Assembly (NCBI RefSeq): GCF_002245355.1
Contig: NZ_NOWF01000005.1
Location: 62,001-126,000, forward strand
Origin: Paludifilum halophilum
GTDB lineage: Bacteria > Bacillota > Bacilli > Thermoactinomycetales > DSM-45169
Direction of reading: 5' to 3'
Length of the DNA: 64,000 nucleotides
Part shown: positions 28,440 through 37,939 of the stretch, one piece after another
How the letters are laid out: each line of letters opens with the position of its first letter
How positions within the stretch are numbered: position 1 is the first letter of the stretch
Translations under genes and position numbers: made by a program
The notes under the pieces: model-generated
What the model was told of the DNA's origin: nothing
The model's input: only the letters and a program-made list of their open reading frames with translations
Database searches by the model: none

Positions 28440-29786
28440 GTGAAACGAGCGGGGTTCTTCCTGGTTTGGATCCTATGCTTGGGATGGGTGGCAGGGTTGC
28501 AGCCGGTGGAGCCCGTCTCGGCGGAAGACGCTGTGAAGGGACGCGCTGTTTATTGGGTCCCTTTGGAAGAGGAAGTGGAAAGGGGATTAACCCAGTTTCT
28601 AAAACGGGCCTTTCAAGAGGCTGAACAGGCGGATGCCGGAGAGATCGTATTGGAGATGGACACCCTCGGCGGTGAGGTCAATGCCGCCCTGGAGATCGGG
28701 AAGCTGATCCGTCATTCCTCCATTCCCGTCACCGTATACATCAAAGGAGAAGCGATCTCGGCGGGTTCGTATATCGCTCTCAACACCGATCATATTCTGA
28801 TGGCCCCGGGAAGCGCCATGGGGGCGGCGGAGCCACGGACATTGGGCGGCGAGAAAGCGGATCCTAAGACTGTCGCCTTTTGGCGGTCCAATATGAGTGC
28901 GGCGGCTGAATCCCAAAACCGGGATCCAGAGATCGCCGCCGGAATGGTGGACCGGAACATCGAGATCCAAGGACTGAAGAAAAAAGGGGAACTGATCAGC
29001 CTGTCGGCGGAACAGGCGGTCAAGTTGGACATGGCGGATCAAATCGTCCAAAATGAGGGTGAAGTTCTTCGCTTCCTGAAAGCGGATTCCTCCGATGTGA
29101 TCCGGGCTGAGATGACCTGGGGCGAACGGTTGGCTCGGTTTATCACCAGCCCCGTCGTCATCCCCATCCTCTTTACGATTGGTTTGGCGGGGATCGCCAT
29201 TGAAGTGTTTTCCCCGGGCTTTGGCCTTCCGGGGGCCATCGGTTTGTCCGCCTTCGGCCTCTACTTTTTCGGTCATTATCTCGCCGGATTTGCCGGGTCG
29301 GAGACGATCGTCCTGTTTGTGGCCGGGATTTTGCTGATGATCATTGAAATTTTCGTCCCGGGCTTCGGGATCTTCGGGATTCTCGGTCTTGTGGCTTTGG
29401 GGGCCGCAGTTGTCAGCGCGGCATATGACAAGATTTTCAGCCTCGTTTCCCTTTTAATCGCCATGGTGGTTACCGGAGTTGGAGCTGGGGTCGCTATCAA
29501 ATATTTCGGTGCCAAGGGAATTTGGCGTCGTTTTGTCCTTTCCGCGGCTCAAAACAATAAAACCGGCTATACCTCCAACCAGCAGGAACGTTACGACTTG
29601 ATCGGGAAACAGGGGAAGACGGTCACTCCCCTGCGACCGGCCGGAACAGCCGAAATCGAAGGCGTTCGCCAGGATGTCGTCAGCCGTGGAGAATTTATAC
29701 CCCCGGACACCTCCGTGGAAGTGGTGGATACCGAAGGAGTACGGGTGGTGGTACGACCGGTAGCGAATGAAGGTTCCGTTCAATGA
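28440..29786 (+). CDS. nfeD: NfeD family protein with ClpP-like protease domain
   Basis: A long-form NfeD (448 residues): signal peptide (1-28), a ClpP-class serine protease-like domain with the nucleophile region ISAGSYIAL (about residues 105-113), four or five membrane helices (about 240-360), and a C-terminal OB-fold NfeD domain. NfeD partners with flotillin-like proteins, and floA follows. The start is GTG 28440 with AAGGGAG upstream. In B. subtilis the pair yqeZ-yqfA (nfeD2/floA context) occupies the same place. Confidence 0.92.
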   Translation: MKRAGFFLVWILCLGWVAGLQPVEPVSAEDAVKGRAVYWVPLEEEVERGLTQFLKRAFQEAEQADAGEIVLEMDTLGGEVNAALEIGKLIRHSSIPVTVYIKGEAISAGSYIALNTDHILMAPGSAMGAAEPRTLGGEKADPKTVAFWRSNMSAAAESQNRDPEIAAGMVDRNIEIQGLKKKGELISLSAEQAVKLDMADQIVQNEGEVLRFLKADSSDVIRAEMTWGERLARFITSPVVIPILFTIGLAGIAIEVFSPGFGLPGAIGLSAFGLYFFGHYLAGFAGSETIVLFVAGILLMIIEIFVPGFGIFGILGLVALGAAVVSAAYDKIFSLVSLLIAMVVTGVGAGVAIKYFGAKGIWRRFVLSAAQNNKTGYTSNQQERYDLIGKQGKTVTPLRPAGTAEIEGVRQDVVSRGEFIPPDTSVEVVDTEGVRVVVRPVANEGSVQ

Positions 29787-29846
29787 AGGATTATCGATTT
29801 GATCCCGGTGTTCAGCTTACTTTTTATGAAAGAAAGGGGATTTGTG

Positions 29847-30827
29847 ATGGACTCCGCAGTGCTTAGCTTTGTGTTTATCGCGGTGATTGTGATTGTGGTG
29901 TTGTCTATTTTGTTTACCTTCGTTCCGGTCATGTTGTGGATTTCCGCTATGGCCTCCGGCGTTTATGTCGGCTTAACCACACTGATCGGGATGCGATTGC
30001 GCCGAATCATTCCCGCGCGGATTATCAATCCGTTGATTAAAGCGCGTAAAGCGGGTTTGACGGTAACGATCGAACAGTTGGAAACCCACTATCTGGCTGG
30101 CGGTAATGTGGATCGGGTAGTGGACGCCCTGATCGCCGCACAACGGGCAGACATTGACTTGTTGTTCGAACGGGCCGCCGCGATTGACCTGGCCGGACGC
30201 GATGTGCTCGAAGCGGTACAGATGAGCGTCAACCCGAAAGTGATTGAAACCCCGGTTGTCTCCGCTGTGGCCAAAGACGGGATTGAAGTCAAGGTGCGGG
30301 CGCGGGTGACTGTTCGCGCCAACATCGATCGCCTGGTGGGGGGTGCCGGGGAAGAAACGATCATCGCCCGGGTGGGCGAAGGAATCGTAACCACCAACGG
30401 TTCCGCTGGCAGCCACAAAGAGGTGCTGGAAAATCCGGATCTCATCTCCAGTACGGTGTTGGAAAAAGGATTGGATGCAGGAACTGCGTTTGAAATTCTT
30501 TCGATCGATATCGCGGATGTGGATGTCGGTAAAAACATCGGAGCCGAATTGCAAACCGACCAAGCGGAAGCGGACAAAAACATCGCTCAGGCCAAAGCCG
30601 AGGAGCGTCGAGCGATGGCTGTGGCCAAAGAACAGGAAATGCGCGCCCGGGTAGAAGAAATGCGGGCCAAAGTGATCGAGGAGGAAGCCAAAGTGCCTCA
30701 GGCCATGGCCGAAGCTCTCAAGGCCGGGAAACTGGGTGTGATGGATTATTACAATATGCAGAACATCATGGCGGATACGGATATGCGTAAATCCATCTCC
30801 GGTACGGATGAGGAAGAGGACAAGTAG
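29847..30827 (+). CDS. floA: Flotillin-like protein FloA
   Basis: A 326-residue scaffold protein of functional membrane microdomains. It has one N-terminal membrane hairpin (about residues 5-45), an SPFH-type domain, and a long Ala/Glu-rich coiled coil with repeated [19 protein letters not shown]-type sequence (about 240-300). ATG 29847 follows AAAGGGG by 7 nt; an upstream in-frame ATG at 29799 lacks a ribosome site. It is co-transcribed with nfeD. Confidence 0.95.
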   Translation: MDSAVLSFVFIAVIVIVVLSILFTFVPVMLWISAMASGVYVGLTTLIGMRLRRIIPARIINPLIKARKAGLTVTIEQLETHYLAGGNVDRVVDALIAAQRADIDLLFERAAAIDLAGRDVLEAVQMSVNPKVIETPVVSAVAKDGIEVKVRARVTVRANIDRLVGGAGEETIIARVGEGIVTTNGSAGSHKEVLENPDLISSTVLEKGLDAGTAFEILSIDIADVDVGKNIGAELQTDQAEADKNIAQAKAEERRAMAVAKEQEMRARVEEMRAKVIEEEAKVPQAMAEALKAGKLGVMDYYNMQNIMADTDMRKSISGTDEEEDK

Positions 30828-30861
30828 GTGAGTCCCTTCCAACAGCGGAGGAGGTGCTGAA

Positions 30862-31287
30862 ATGGAAGCTGTGATCACCATCATCGTCCTTTTGATCTTG
30901 GGGCTGTCCCAGTTGCGTAAAAAAGCGGCCGATGATTCCGGTTCTCCCGGACGGTCCCCGGAGGAGCCCCGTCCGTGGATCAACCCGTGGAACGACGATC
31001 ATAACGAAACCTATGAAGAATATCGGAAAGCATCCGAAGCTCGCGATTACGACCCGGAAATCTACAAGGAATCGGCGTTGATCCCCGACCGAAACCGGCC
31101 GGATCGTACCCCCGACGCTGTCGATCCCTCAGGTGACGGAACGGAGGGCGTTCCCCGGCGGAAACGGAAGGGCTCACCCTTTGGTAACCTGCCCAAGGAA
31201 GAGTGGAAGCGGGGGATTATTCTGAAGGAAATTCTCGATGCTCCCCGCTCCCGGCGTCCCCGGCAAGGTTTCCGCGGATATCGGTAA
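30862..31287 (+). CDS. Hypothetical membrane-anchored protein downstream of floA
   Basis: A 141-residue protein with one N-terminal hydrophobic helix (about 3-20) and a highly charged Pro/Arg/Asp-rich remainder with no recognised domain. The C-terminus is basic (RSRRPRQGFRGYR). ATG 30862 follows GGAGGTG. It lies 34 nt after floA and ends at a strong terminator, so it belongs to the nfeD-floA operon; a link to membrane microdomains is inference from position. Confidence 0.75.
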   Translation: MEAVITIIVLLILGLSQLRKKAADDSGSPGRSPEEPRPWINPWNDDHNETYEEYRKASEARDYDPEIYKESALIPDRNRPDRTPDAVDPSGDGTEGVPRRKRKGSPFGNLPKEEWKRGIILKEILDAPRSRRPRQGFRGYR

Positions 31288-31293
31288 AAGAAG

Positions 31294-31329
31294 AAAAAAC
31301 GGCTGCCACGTATTGGCAGCCGTTTTTTA
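31294..31329 (+). terminator. Terminator of nfeD-floA operon
   Basis: AAAAAACGGCTGCCA pairs with TGGCAGCCGTTTTTT around a 4-nt loop; perfect and bidirectional in form. Confidence 0.93.
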
Positions 31330-31719
31330 GTATCTGGGAGCAAAGCGAACAGGAAGACTTGTGCTCCCCTGAGCACAGAGGATCTTCGCCGTCTTATCGC
31401 TTCCCCCGTTGTGACATGGGGTCCTAGAGGCGTTGTGATTTTAGCACATCCTTGGTGGGTCGGGGTGGGGTTCCACACGCCGTTTCGTTGTTCTGACAAG
31501 CCAAAGGTACTCCGTGTGACCCCACCCTCCCGAACAGGAGCTTTTGTCATAACGTTTCTAGGAAGTGTTATTAAAAAGTTCCTTCAGTCCCCGACCCGCT
31601 AAAAGGCACCCCATTCCCGACGTTTCGAGGACGGCTTATCTCACGGATTTCCATGGAAACAAGTGCGGTTCATGGTTTTTGATTTTCAACCCAAACTAGG
31701 GGATAGGAGGTGATCAAAC
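31330..31719. other. 390-nt intergenic region with several hairpins, no gene seen
   Basis: Between the nfeD-floA terminator and the SASP gene. A nested hairpin uses GGAAGA ... TCTTC with inner GTGCTC/GAGCAC (about 31351-31386). A long imperfect stem pairs 31461-31479 with 31513-31532 (GGTGGGGT and CACACG portions complementary). Short frames here lack ribosome sites. It could be a structured RNA or a long leader; no known family recognised. Confidence 0.45.
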
Positions 31720-31920
31720 ATGCCCCGTTCCCGTAACACCAATCGGTTGTTGGTTCCGGGTTCCGCCGGAGCGATCCAACAGTTTAAAGAAGAAATCGCG
31801 GCTGATTTCGGTGTCAACTTGGGCAGTGAAAGCACGGCCCGCGCCAACGGATCCGTCGGCGGCGAGATTACGAAACAACTGGTCCGTCAGGCACAAGAGC
31901 AACAGAACAACCAGCGGTAA
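31720..31920 (+). CDS. Alpha/beta-type small acid-soluble spore protein
   Basis: A 66-residue DNA-binding protein that coats spore DNA. It has [21 protein letters not shown], where EIAADF matches the GPR cleavage consensus, and the second conserved block [17 protein letters not shown] 31720 follows TAGGAGGTGAT. It is a monocistronic gene between terminators and the likely substrate of the GPR encoded at 7592. A forespore sigma-G promoter is expected, but I could not place one convincingly. Confidence 0.95.
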   Translation: MPRSRNTNRLLVPGSAGAIQQFKEEIAADFGVNLGSESTARANGSVGGEITKQLVRQAQEQQNNQR

Positions 31921-31939
31921 TCAAAATAAGGATGGTGGG

Positions 31940-31973
31940 AAGCGATGCAGTTCTCGTCTGCATCGCTTTTTAC
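31940..31973 (+). terminator. Terminator of the SASP gene
   Basis: AAGCGATGCAG pairs with CTGCATCGCTT around a 7-nt loop, followed by TTTA. Confidence 0.9.
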
Positions 31974-32134
31974 ATGTTTTTTTCATCGATAACAGGGTTC
32001 CCACATACACTTTTTTGATTCATATTCCCAGGATGGGAGTTCGGTGAACACGAACGGGGAAGGCTTTCCGCCCGCCTATCATAAATCCACCGGCTTGTGC
32101 ATAAGGGTACTAAAGAAAATGGAGGGCTTGTTCC

Positions 32135-32413
32135 ATGCGGAATTTCGGGGGGAAATTAAAGAGAGTCGCTTCGGATTGGCTGGACATTCCGCAGGATGTG
32201 GCCGAAAATATGCCGCGGGTACTGATGGTGGGTCCCTACCGGGTCCATGTGGAAAATCACCAGGGTGTTGAACGTTTTACCGAGGGGGAGATCCGTCTGA
32301 AAACTTCCCGCGGGAGTTTGAATATCAGCGGGAAAAAGCTGGTCATTTATGCGATTTATTCGGATGAAGTCTGGATCGAGGGTGAAATCTCCGAGGTCAA
32401 GTACCTGGGCTAG
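32135..32413 (+). CDS. yqfC: Sporulation protein YqfC
   Basis: A 92-residue YabP/YqfC-family protein with RVASDWLDIPQDV near the N-terminus and the beta-rich body ending YSDEVWIEGEISEV. In B. subtilis yqfC is a sigma-E gene and yqfC-yqfD are adjacent. ATG 32135 has only a weak upstream site (TTGTTCC...); it starts the long cluster to recO. Confidence 0.92.
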   Translation: MRNFGGKLKRVASDWLDIPQDVAENMPRVLMVGPYRVHVENHQGVERFTEGEIRLKTSRGSLNISGKKLVIYAIYSDEVWIEGEISEVKYLG

Positions 32414-32426
32414 GGGGAGAGGTTCG

Positions 32427-33635
32427 TTGCAGCAGAATCACTGGCCGCAAACGGTCCGGGGAAACCTGAGGATCGAATTGACAGGTTCTCGCCTGACGAT
32501 GTTTATCAATGAAGCGTTGAATCAATCGATCGAAATTTCCCGGATTCGCTGGGTGGAGGAGGACCGGATCCGCCTGACGATTTCGGTGTCGGATTTTTAT
32601 CGTTTAAAACCGCTCCTGCGGCAGACGAGTTCTAAAGTCAGGATTGTAGGAAAACGCGGCGTTCCTTTTTTACTCGCCCGTCTTGAGAAGCGCCGTTTCT
32701 TTGTCGGCGGAATTCTACTCTTTATTATTCTTCTGTTTTCATTGACTTCTTTGGTATGGTCCGTGGAAGTGGAGGGGAATGAAAAAATTCCCGAGCGGGA
32801 GATCCGTAACCTGCTGAAGGAAGAAGGGGTGTTTATCGGTCAGATCAAATACCGCATCCCTTCTAATGAAGAAATTCAGAACCGCCTGACGGACAAACTT
32901 TCCCAAGCCACCTGGGTGGGCTTCCGCATGGAAGGGACCCGGGCCGTGGTCACTGTCGTCGAGAAAAAGCGGGTAGAAAAAAAGGAAGAAGAGGACGATC
33001 GGGGACCCGTCGATCTGGTTGCCGGTAAAGATGCTCTGATTTATGATATGTACGTGAAGCAGGGACGAGCTGTTGTTGAGGTGAACGATGTGGTTAAGAA
33101 AGGGGAGCTTTTGGTCTCCGGACGGTACGGCGATCCCGAAACGCCGGATGAAGGACGGATCGCAGGAGCTCAAGGACGGGTGATGGGTCGGGTTTGGTAT
33201 GAATCGGAAGTATCAGTTCCTCTGTATCAAAAGCGGAAAATTTATACCGGCAACCGGGAAAAGGCATACTATCCTTATGTTTTATCCAGAGTGATCCGTA
33301 TTCCTTTCCTTTATCCCGAGTCCTTTTCCCGGGCCGAGACGATCCAGCGCGTTCACGGTCTCCGGATTCGGGATTGGCACCTTCCTCTGGGATGGGTGGA
33401 GGAGAAGCGGATGGAGATGGAGTTCGTGAAAAAGAAACTGGCGATGAAAGAAGCGGTAGCGATTGGGAAGGAGCGGGCAAAGGAAGACTTGTTGAGCCGC
33501 TTGGGGAAGGAGGGGCGGATTCTCGAGGAAAAAGTTTTGCACCCTCGCGTGGACCATGGTAAAGTTGTTATGAAGATACACTTTGACGCGGTCGAGGATA
33601 TCACCCGTCCACAACCGATTTTGCAAGGAGAATGA
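32427..33635 (+). CDS. yqfD: Sporulation protein YqfD
   Basis: A 402-residue protein made in the mother cell, needed for efficient sporulation in B. subtilis. It has one membrane helix (about residues 93-112), after which the sequence resembles an extracytoplasmic POTRA-like fold (EVEGNEKIPEREIRNLL). TTG 32427 lies 13 nt after yqfC, preceded by GGGGGAGAGG; the longer frame overlaps yqfC. The stop overlaps phoH (ATGA). Confidence 0.92.
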   Translation: MQQNHWPQTVRGNLRIELTGSRLTMFINEALNQSIEISRIRWVEEDRIRLTISVSDFYRLKPLLRQTSSKVRIVGKRGVPFLLARLEKRRFFVGGILLFIILLFSLTSLVWSVEVEGNEKIPEREIRNLLKEEGVFIGQIKYRIPSNEEIQNRLTDKLSQATWVGFRMEGTRAVVTVVEKKRVEKKEEEDDRGPVDLVAGKDALIYDMYVKQGRAVVEVNDVVKKGELLVSGRYGDPETPDEGRIAGAQGRVMGRVWYESEVSVPLYQKRKIYTGNREKAYYPYVLSRVIRIPFLYPESFSRAETIQRVHGLRIRDWHLPLGWVEEKRMEMEFVKKKLAMKEAVAIGKERAKEDLLSRLGKEGRILEEKVLHPRVDHGKVVMKIHFDAVEDITRPQPILQGE

Positions 33636-34600
33636 GCCATTTGCAGTCACAGGATAAAACCATTAAAATCCGCCTGCAGGACTCCAGCGAGGCACTTAGC
33701 CTGTTTGGCCCTCAAGACGGATTTTTAAGATTGATCGATGACCATACACCTGCAAAAATTGTTGCACGAGGGGAAGAGGTGGCCATTTCCGGTTCTTCGG
33801 AGGAATTGGAAGTGCTCAGCCACCTGTTTCGCGTGCTGTTAACCCTGATTCGACGCGGGGTTCAATTGACGGAACGGGATATCATCTATGCGGAACGGCT
33901 GGCCCGGGAAGGTCTAGCTGACGAGCTATTGGAACTGTATGACGAGCAGATTGGAACCACTTTCAAGGGAAAACCGGTCCGGGTCAAAACCCTTGGTCAA
34001 CGACATTATGTATCCGCGATCGAGAAGTCGGACATTGTTTTCGGAATCGGTCCTGCCGGTACAGGCAAGACTTTTTTGGCAGTAGTGCTGACAGTGACCG
34101 CTTTAAAAGCTCACCGGGTCAAGCGGATTGTCCTCACTCGTCCTGCCGTGGAGGCGGGGGAGAGCCTCGGCTTTTTGCCGGGGGACCTGCAGGAAAAGGT
34201 GGATCCCTATCTCCGTCCCCTTTACGACAGTTTGTACACAATGTTGGGTGTGGAACAAGTAAATAAGCTGATGGAGCGGGGGATGATCGAGATTGCTCCG
34301 TTAGCCTATATGCGCGGACGGACGCTGGAAGATTCCTTCGTCATTCTGGATGAGGCTCAGAATACGACCAACGAACAGATGAAGATGTTCCTAACCCGGT
34401 TAGGATTCGGCTCCAAAATGGTAGTGACCGGAGACGTCACCCAGATGGATCTTCCGAAAGGACGCCAGTCCGGTCTCAAGGAGGCGGAGCGGGTGCTTCG
34501 CCCGGTAGAGGATATCCGATTCGTTTATCTCACTCAAGAGGATGTTGTGCGTCATACACTGGTGCAGAAAGTGATTGACGCCTACGCCAAGGAGAATTAA
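33632..34600 (+). CDS. phoH: PhoH family ATPase
   Basis: A cytoplasmic P-loop ATPase (322 residues). Walker A is GPAGTGKT and Walker B is FVILDEAQN; TGDVTQMDLP follows. The usual KH-like N-terminal part is present. ATG 33632 overlaps the yqfD stop but sits only 1 nt from its AGGAG; TTG 33641, 10 nt from the same site, is an alternative start. The family has been linked to RNA metabolism; the exact role is unclear. Confidence 0.93.
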   Translation: MSHLQSQDKTIKIRLQDSSEALSLFGPQDGFLRLIDDHTPAKIVARGEEVAISGSSEELEVLSHLFRVLLTLIRRGVQLTERDIIYAERLAREGLADELLELYDEQIGTTFKGKPVRVKTLGQRHYVSAIEKSDIVFGIGPAGTGKTFLAVVLTVTALKAHRVKRIVLTRPAVEAGESLGFLPGDLQEKVDPYLRPLYDSLYTMLGVEQVNKLMERGMIEIAPLAYMRGRTLEDSFVILDEAQNTTNEQMKMFLTRLGFGSKMVVTGDVTQMDLPKGRQSGLKEAERVLRPVEDIRFVYLTQEDVVRHTLVQKVIDAYAKEN

Positions 34601-34628
34601 CGCCTCCCCATAAGGAGTCGGTCGACGG

Positions 34629-36752
34629 ATGAAAGAATCGAAAAAGAAGTGGAGAACCTGGTTTCAGTTCCCTGTCGAGTGGAGAACAAGTGGCCGGGTT
34701 CGGTTTTTGTTATATGCGGGAATGGCTGTCTTATGTTTCTTGTTGCTGATGAGGGATGTTCTTCCCCATCAGTACGATGTGTCGCCGGGTTCCATCAGTT
34801 CGGAGACAATCGTCTCTCCTGTGACCAAAGTGGATCAGACGGCCACGGAGCAAGCCCGGAAACAGGCGGCTGATTCGGTGGGAAAGCAATATATGATCGA
34901 CGACCAGTTGACGGATCGCCAAATCAAGCGAATCGACACGATTTTCTCCGACATTCGCCGCAATCTGTCCGACCAATCCCTTTCCGATGAAGAGAAAATC
35001 TCCAAACTTAAGGATGTGCTCCCCGCCAAGCTGTCAAAGGAATTTTACGACAAGCTGTCCCAGGTTGATGTAGACCAACTGACGGAGATGCGCATCGTCA
35101 GCCGTGAGATTGTCCAGGACATTTTATCGGAGGGGGTCCGCAAGAAAGAGATCGAGAAAAAGCGGAATGAAGTGGACCGGTCGTTAGTCACATCCTCCCT
35201 GAACAGCCAAGCCCGCTTGATTGTGCGGGAATTGGCACAGGTGATGATTATTCCCAATGAGCTGTATGACGAAGAGCGGACGGAAAAGTTAAAAGAAGCG
35301 GCCCGGGAAAGTGTCGAGCCGGTTCCGATCAAGAAAGGGGAAACCATCGTTGCCGCCGGCGAAGTGATTACCGAAGATCAGTACCGGAAGTTGAAGGAAC
35401 TGGGATTCCTGAAAAATCAAACCCATTTCTGGCCTTACCTCGGGCTGGGGATCGTCGTATCCCTTTTGTTGAGTTTGCTTTTTATCTACGTGGATCGGTA
35501 CCAGCCCGATGTTCATCGGGACAATGTGAAGACGACCATGCTCCTCTCCGTCTTCTTCCTGACCGTTACAGGCATGAAGGTGGTCGCCTTAGGGCAAAAT
35601 CTGGAATGGAGCACGATCGGCTATCTGGCTCCGGCCGCCTTGGGGACGATGTTGATCACGCTTTTATTGGATCTGCATTTGGCCCTGTGGTGTGGTGTTC
35701 TGTTCAGTATTATCGCCGGGATGTTATTCAACTCGGAGAACCATCTTCTCTTTGATTTTCGTTACGGATTGGTGGCTTTGGTCAGCGGATCGGCAGGAGC
35801 ATTCGCCTTGTCTGGTGTACGCAGCCGGTTGTCCATCTTTCGGGCGGGACTGATCGCCGCCGCTGCCAGTGCTGTTACTGTTGCCGCCCTCTATTTTTTG
35901 GTTCCGGTGGACGGTGACTGGGTGGTGCTGCTCCAATCCCTGAGCTTCGGTGCCGCCGGTGCCTTGTTTTCGGCGGTGTTGACCATCGGATTTTTACAGC
36001 ACTTTGAGACCGTTTTCGATATGTTGTCTCCGTTAAGGTTATTGGAACTGTCCAATCCGAACCACCCTCTGCTGAGAAGGCTGCTCATCAAAACACCGGG
36101 GACCTATCATCATTCGGTCATCGTGGGGAATCTGGCCGAAGCCGCCTGCGAAGCGGTAGGGGCCAGCGGATTGCTCGCCCGGGTGGGGGCTTACTATCAT
36201 GACTTGGGAAAAACAAAGCGTCCCCAATTTTTCATTGAAAACCAGATGGCGGAAAATCCTCACGATAAGATCTCGCCCAACTTGTCAAAATCGATTATTA
36301 TCGCCCACCCCCGGGATGGGGTGAAAATGTTGAAGGAGTACCATCTGCCCACTCCAATCCTGGATATTGCCGCTCAGCACCACGGAACAACCCTGCTCAA
36401 ATATTTTTATTTCAAGGCGAAAGAGCAGGATCCGGCGGGACAGGTGTTGGAGTCCGATTATCGTTACCCGGGTCCGAAGGCCCAATTCAAGGAAGCGGCC
36501 ATCGTCGGAATTGCGGATAGTGTCGAAGCGGCTGTCCGGTCTCTGTCCCGTCCCACTCCGGATCGGATTGAAAACATGGTTCGCAAGATTATTAAGGACC
36601 GGTTGGAAGACGGACAGTTTGACGAATGCCATCTCACCTTGAAGGAACTAGACCTGATCGCCCGATCGATGTGTGAAACGTTGCAGGGTATCTTTCACTC
36701 GCGGATTGAATACCCTGAGGACGTACAGGGCAAAGGAGTGAAACCCGCATGA
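34629..36752 (+). CDS. pgpH: Cyclic-di-AMP phosphodiesterase PgpH (7TM-HD)
   Basis: A 707-residue membrane enzyme that hydrolyses c-di-AMP to pApA. It has an N-terminal anchor (about 28-45), a large extracellular 7TMR-HDED domain (about 50-270), seven membrane helices (about 275-470), and a cytoplasmic HD domain with YHHSVIVGNL, YYHDLGK and QHHGTT metal-binding motifs. ATG 34629. ybeY overlaps by 4 nt. Confidence 0.93.
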   Translation: MKESKKKWRTWFQFPVEWRTSGRVRFLLYAGMAVLCFLLLMRDVLPHQYDVSPGSISSETIVSPVTKVDQTATEQARKQAADSVGKQYMIDDQLTDRQIKRIDTIFSDIRRNLSDQSLSDEEKISKLKDVLPAKLSKEFYDKLSQVDVDQLTEMRIVSREIVQDILSEGVRKKEIEKKRNEVDRSLVTSSLNSQARLIVRELAQVMIIPNELYDEERTEKLKEAARESVEPVPIKKGETIVAAGEVITEDQYRKLKELGFLKNQTHFWPYLGLGIVVSLLLSLLFIYVDRYQPDVHRDNVKTTMLLSVFFLTVTGMKVVALGQNLEWSTIGYLAPAALGTMLITLLLDLHLALWCGVLFSIIAGMLFNSENHLLFDFRYGLVALVSGSAGAFALSGVRSRLSIFRAGLIAAAASAVTVAALYFLVPVDGDWVVLLQSLSFGAAGALFSAVLTIGFLQHFETVFDMLSPLRLLELSNPNHPLLRRLLIKTPGTYHHSVIVGNLAEAACEAVGASGLLARVGAYYHDLGKTKRPQFFIENQMAENPHDKISPNLSKSIIIAHPRDGVKMLKEYHLPTPILDIAAQHHGTTLLKYFYFKAKEQDPAGQVLESDYRYPGPKAQFKEAAIVGIADSVEAAVRSLSRPTPDRIENMVRKIIKDRLEDGQFDECHLTLKELDLIARSMCETLQGIFHSRIEYPEDVQGKGVKPA

Positions 36753-37216
36753 GCCTGTCGGTGGAAATGGAAATCCAACCGACCCTGACGGAAGGGGAAC
36801 GGCGGGCATCCACCTGGATGGAGCGCTCGTTGCGCGCCGCAGCCGAGGCGGAGTCGCTCCCGGATGCGGAAGTGTCAGTTCTGATCGTTGACGATGAAAA
36901 AATCTATCGTCTGAATAGGGAATACCGCGGGGTGGACCGGCCGACGGATGTTCTCTCCTTTCCGCAGTGGGAGCCGGAGGAGGATCCGGTGACGGAAGGG
37001 GGGGGACCGGTTCCCCTGGGGGATATCGTGATCTCGTTGCCCCGGGCGCGGGAACAGGCGGAGAAATACGGCCACTCGCTGAATCGGGAAATGGGTTTTT
37101 TGGCCGTACACGGTTTTCTTCATCTTCTCGGGTATGATCACGGGACCGAGGAGGCAGAGCGAGCGATGTTTACCCGTCAGGAAGAGATCTTGGCCCGAAT
37201 CGGACTGGAGAGGTAA
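36749..37216 (+). CDS. ybeY: Endoribonuclease YbeY (rRNA maturation)
   Basis: A single-strand endoribonuclease involved in 16S rRNA maturation and ribosome quality control. 155 residues with the zinc motif HGFLHLLGYDH and an upstream TDVLSFPQWE. It overlaps pgpH by 4 nt and dgkA follows after 5 nt. Confidence 0.96.
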   Translation: MSLSVEMEIQPTLTEGERRASTWMERSLRAAAEAESLPDAEVSVLIVDDEKIYRLNREYRGVDRPTDVLSFPQWEPEEDPVTEGGGPVPLGDIVISLPRAREQAEKYGHSLNREMGFLAVHGFLHLLGYDHGTEEAERAMFTRQEEILARIGLER

Positions 37217-37221
37217 ACATC

Positions 37222-37911
37222 ATGTGGTTCAACAGATTGCTTCAAAGCTTTCGGTTTGCTCTGGAAGGTCTGAAGTATACTTGGGTCAGTCAGCGAAATA
37301 TGCGGATCCACTTCCTCACTGCCTTGGGTGTACTTCTGTTGAGTCTGTACTTTCCGCTCAACAAGTGGGAAGTCCTCCTTCTTTTCCTTTGCATTCTGTT
37401 GGTCCTGGTAGCGGAACTGTTCAACACCGCTGTAGAGGCGGTTGTGGATATGGTGACGGAGGGGTTCCATCCCTTGGCCAAAGTGGCTAAGGACGTGGCC
37501 GCCGGTGCAGTTTTTCTCAGTGCCGGTGTGGCAGTGGTCGTAGGGGTGAGTATCTTTTATCCCTATTTAGATGTTGGGTCCCTCCAGTCTTTTGAGCATT
37601 CACCTTATCCACCCAATATCAGTCTGGCCGCCCTGATCGCCATCAACTTTTTCCTCACTCTTTCGCTCAAGGGTTTTTTTCACAACCGGCAAATGCCGGA
37701 TTGGGAACCCAGTATGACCACCTCCCTGGCTACCTGTGTTGCGGTCTCCCTCGTCCTGATCAGCGGTCACTTATTAATCACCCTTCTCGTCCTGTTGATG
37801 ACGGTGTTGCTGTTAGGAACCCGCTTTCGAATGAAAACCCGGAAGAGGCCGGTTGTTTTCGGAGCCCTGTTGGGGATTGTAGTCGCTTTGATCGGCTTTC
37901 AGTTGATGTAA
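37222..37911 (+). CDS. dgkA: Diacylglycerol/undecaprenol kinase with degenerate PAP2-like C-terminal domain
   Basis: The N-terminal about 115 residues are a complete DgkA: three membrane helices and the signature AELFNTAVEAVVD. In Gram-positive bacteria this enzyme phosphorylates undecaprenol. The protein is about twice the usual length (229 residues). The extra C-terminal half has about four hydrophobic segments and resembles a PAP2 phosphatase: WEPSMTTSLATC falls where PSGH-type motifs occur, and TRFRMKTRKRPVVFGALLG where the SRxxxxxH motif occurs. The catalytic histidines and serine are replaced, so phosphatase activity is unlikely. The PAP2 assignment is my inference. Confidence 0.85.
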   Translation: MWFNRLLQSFRFALEGLKYTWVSQRNMRIHFLTALGVLLLSLYFPLNKWEVLLLFLCILLVLVAELFNTAVEAVVDMVTEGFHPLAKVAKDVAAGAVFLSAGVAVVVGVSIFYPYLDVGSLQSFEHSPYPPNISLAALIAINFFLTLSLKGFFHNRQMPDWEPSMTTSLATCVAVSLVLISGHLLITLLVLLMTVLLLGTRFRMKTRKRPVVFGALLGIVVALIGFQLM

Positions 37912-37939
37912 CGGATAGAAAGGGGATCACTTACACAGG

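Noticed and set aside
31692-31698. CAAACTA as a sigma-G -10 element for the SASP gene
   Set aside because: Transcription would start inside the ribosome site, leaving almost no leader, and the -35 match is weak.
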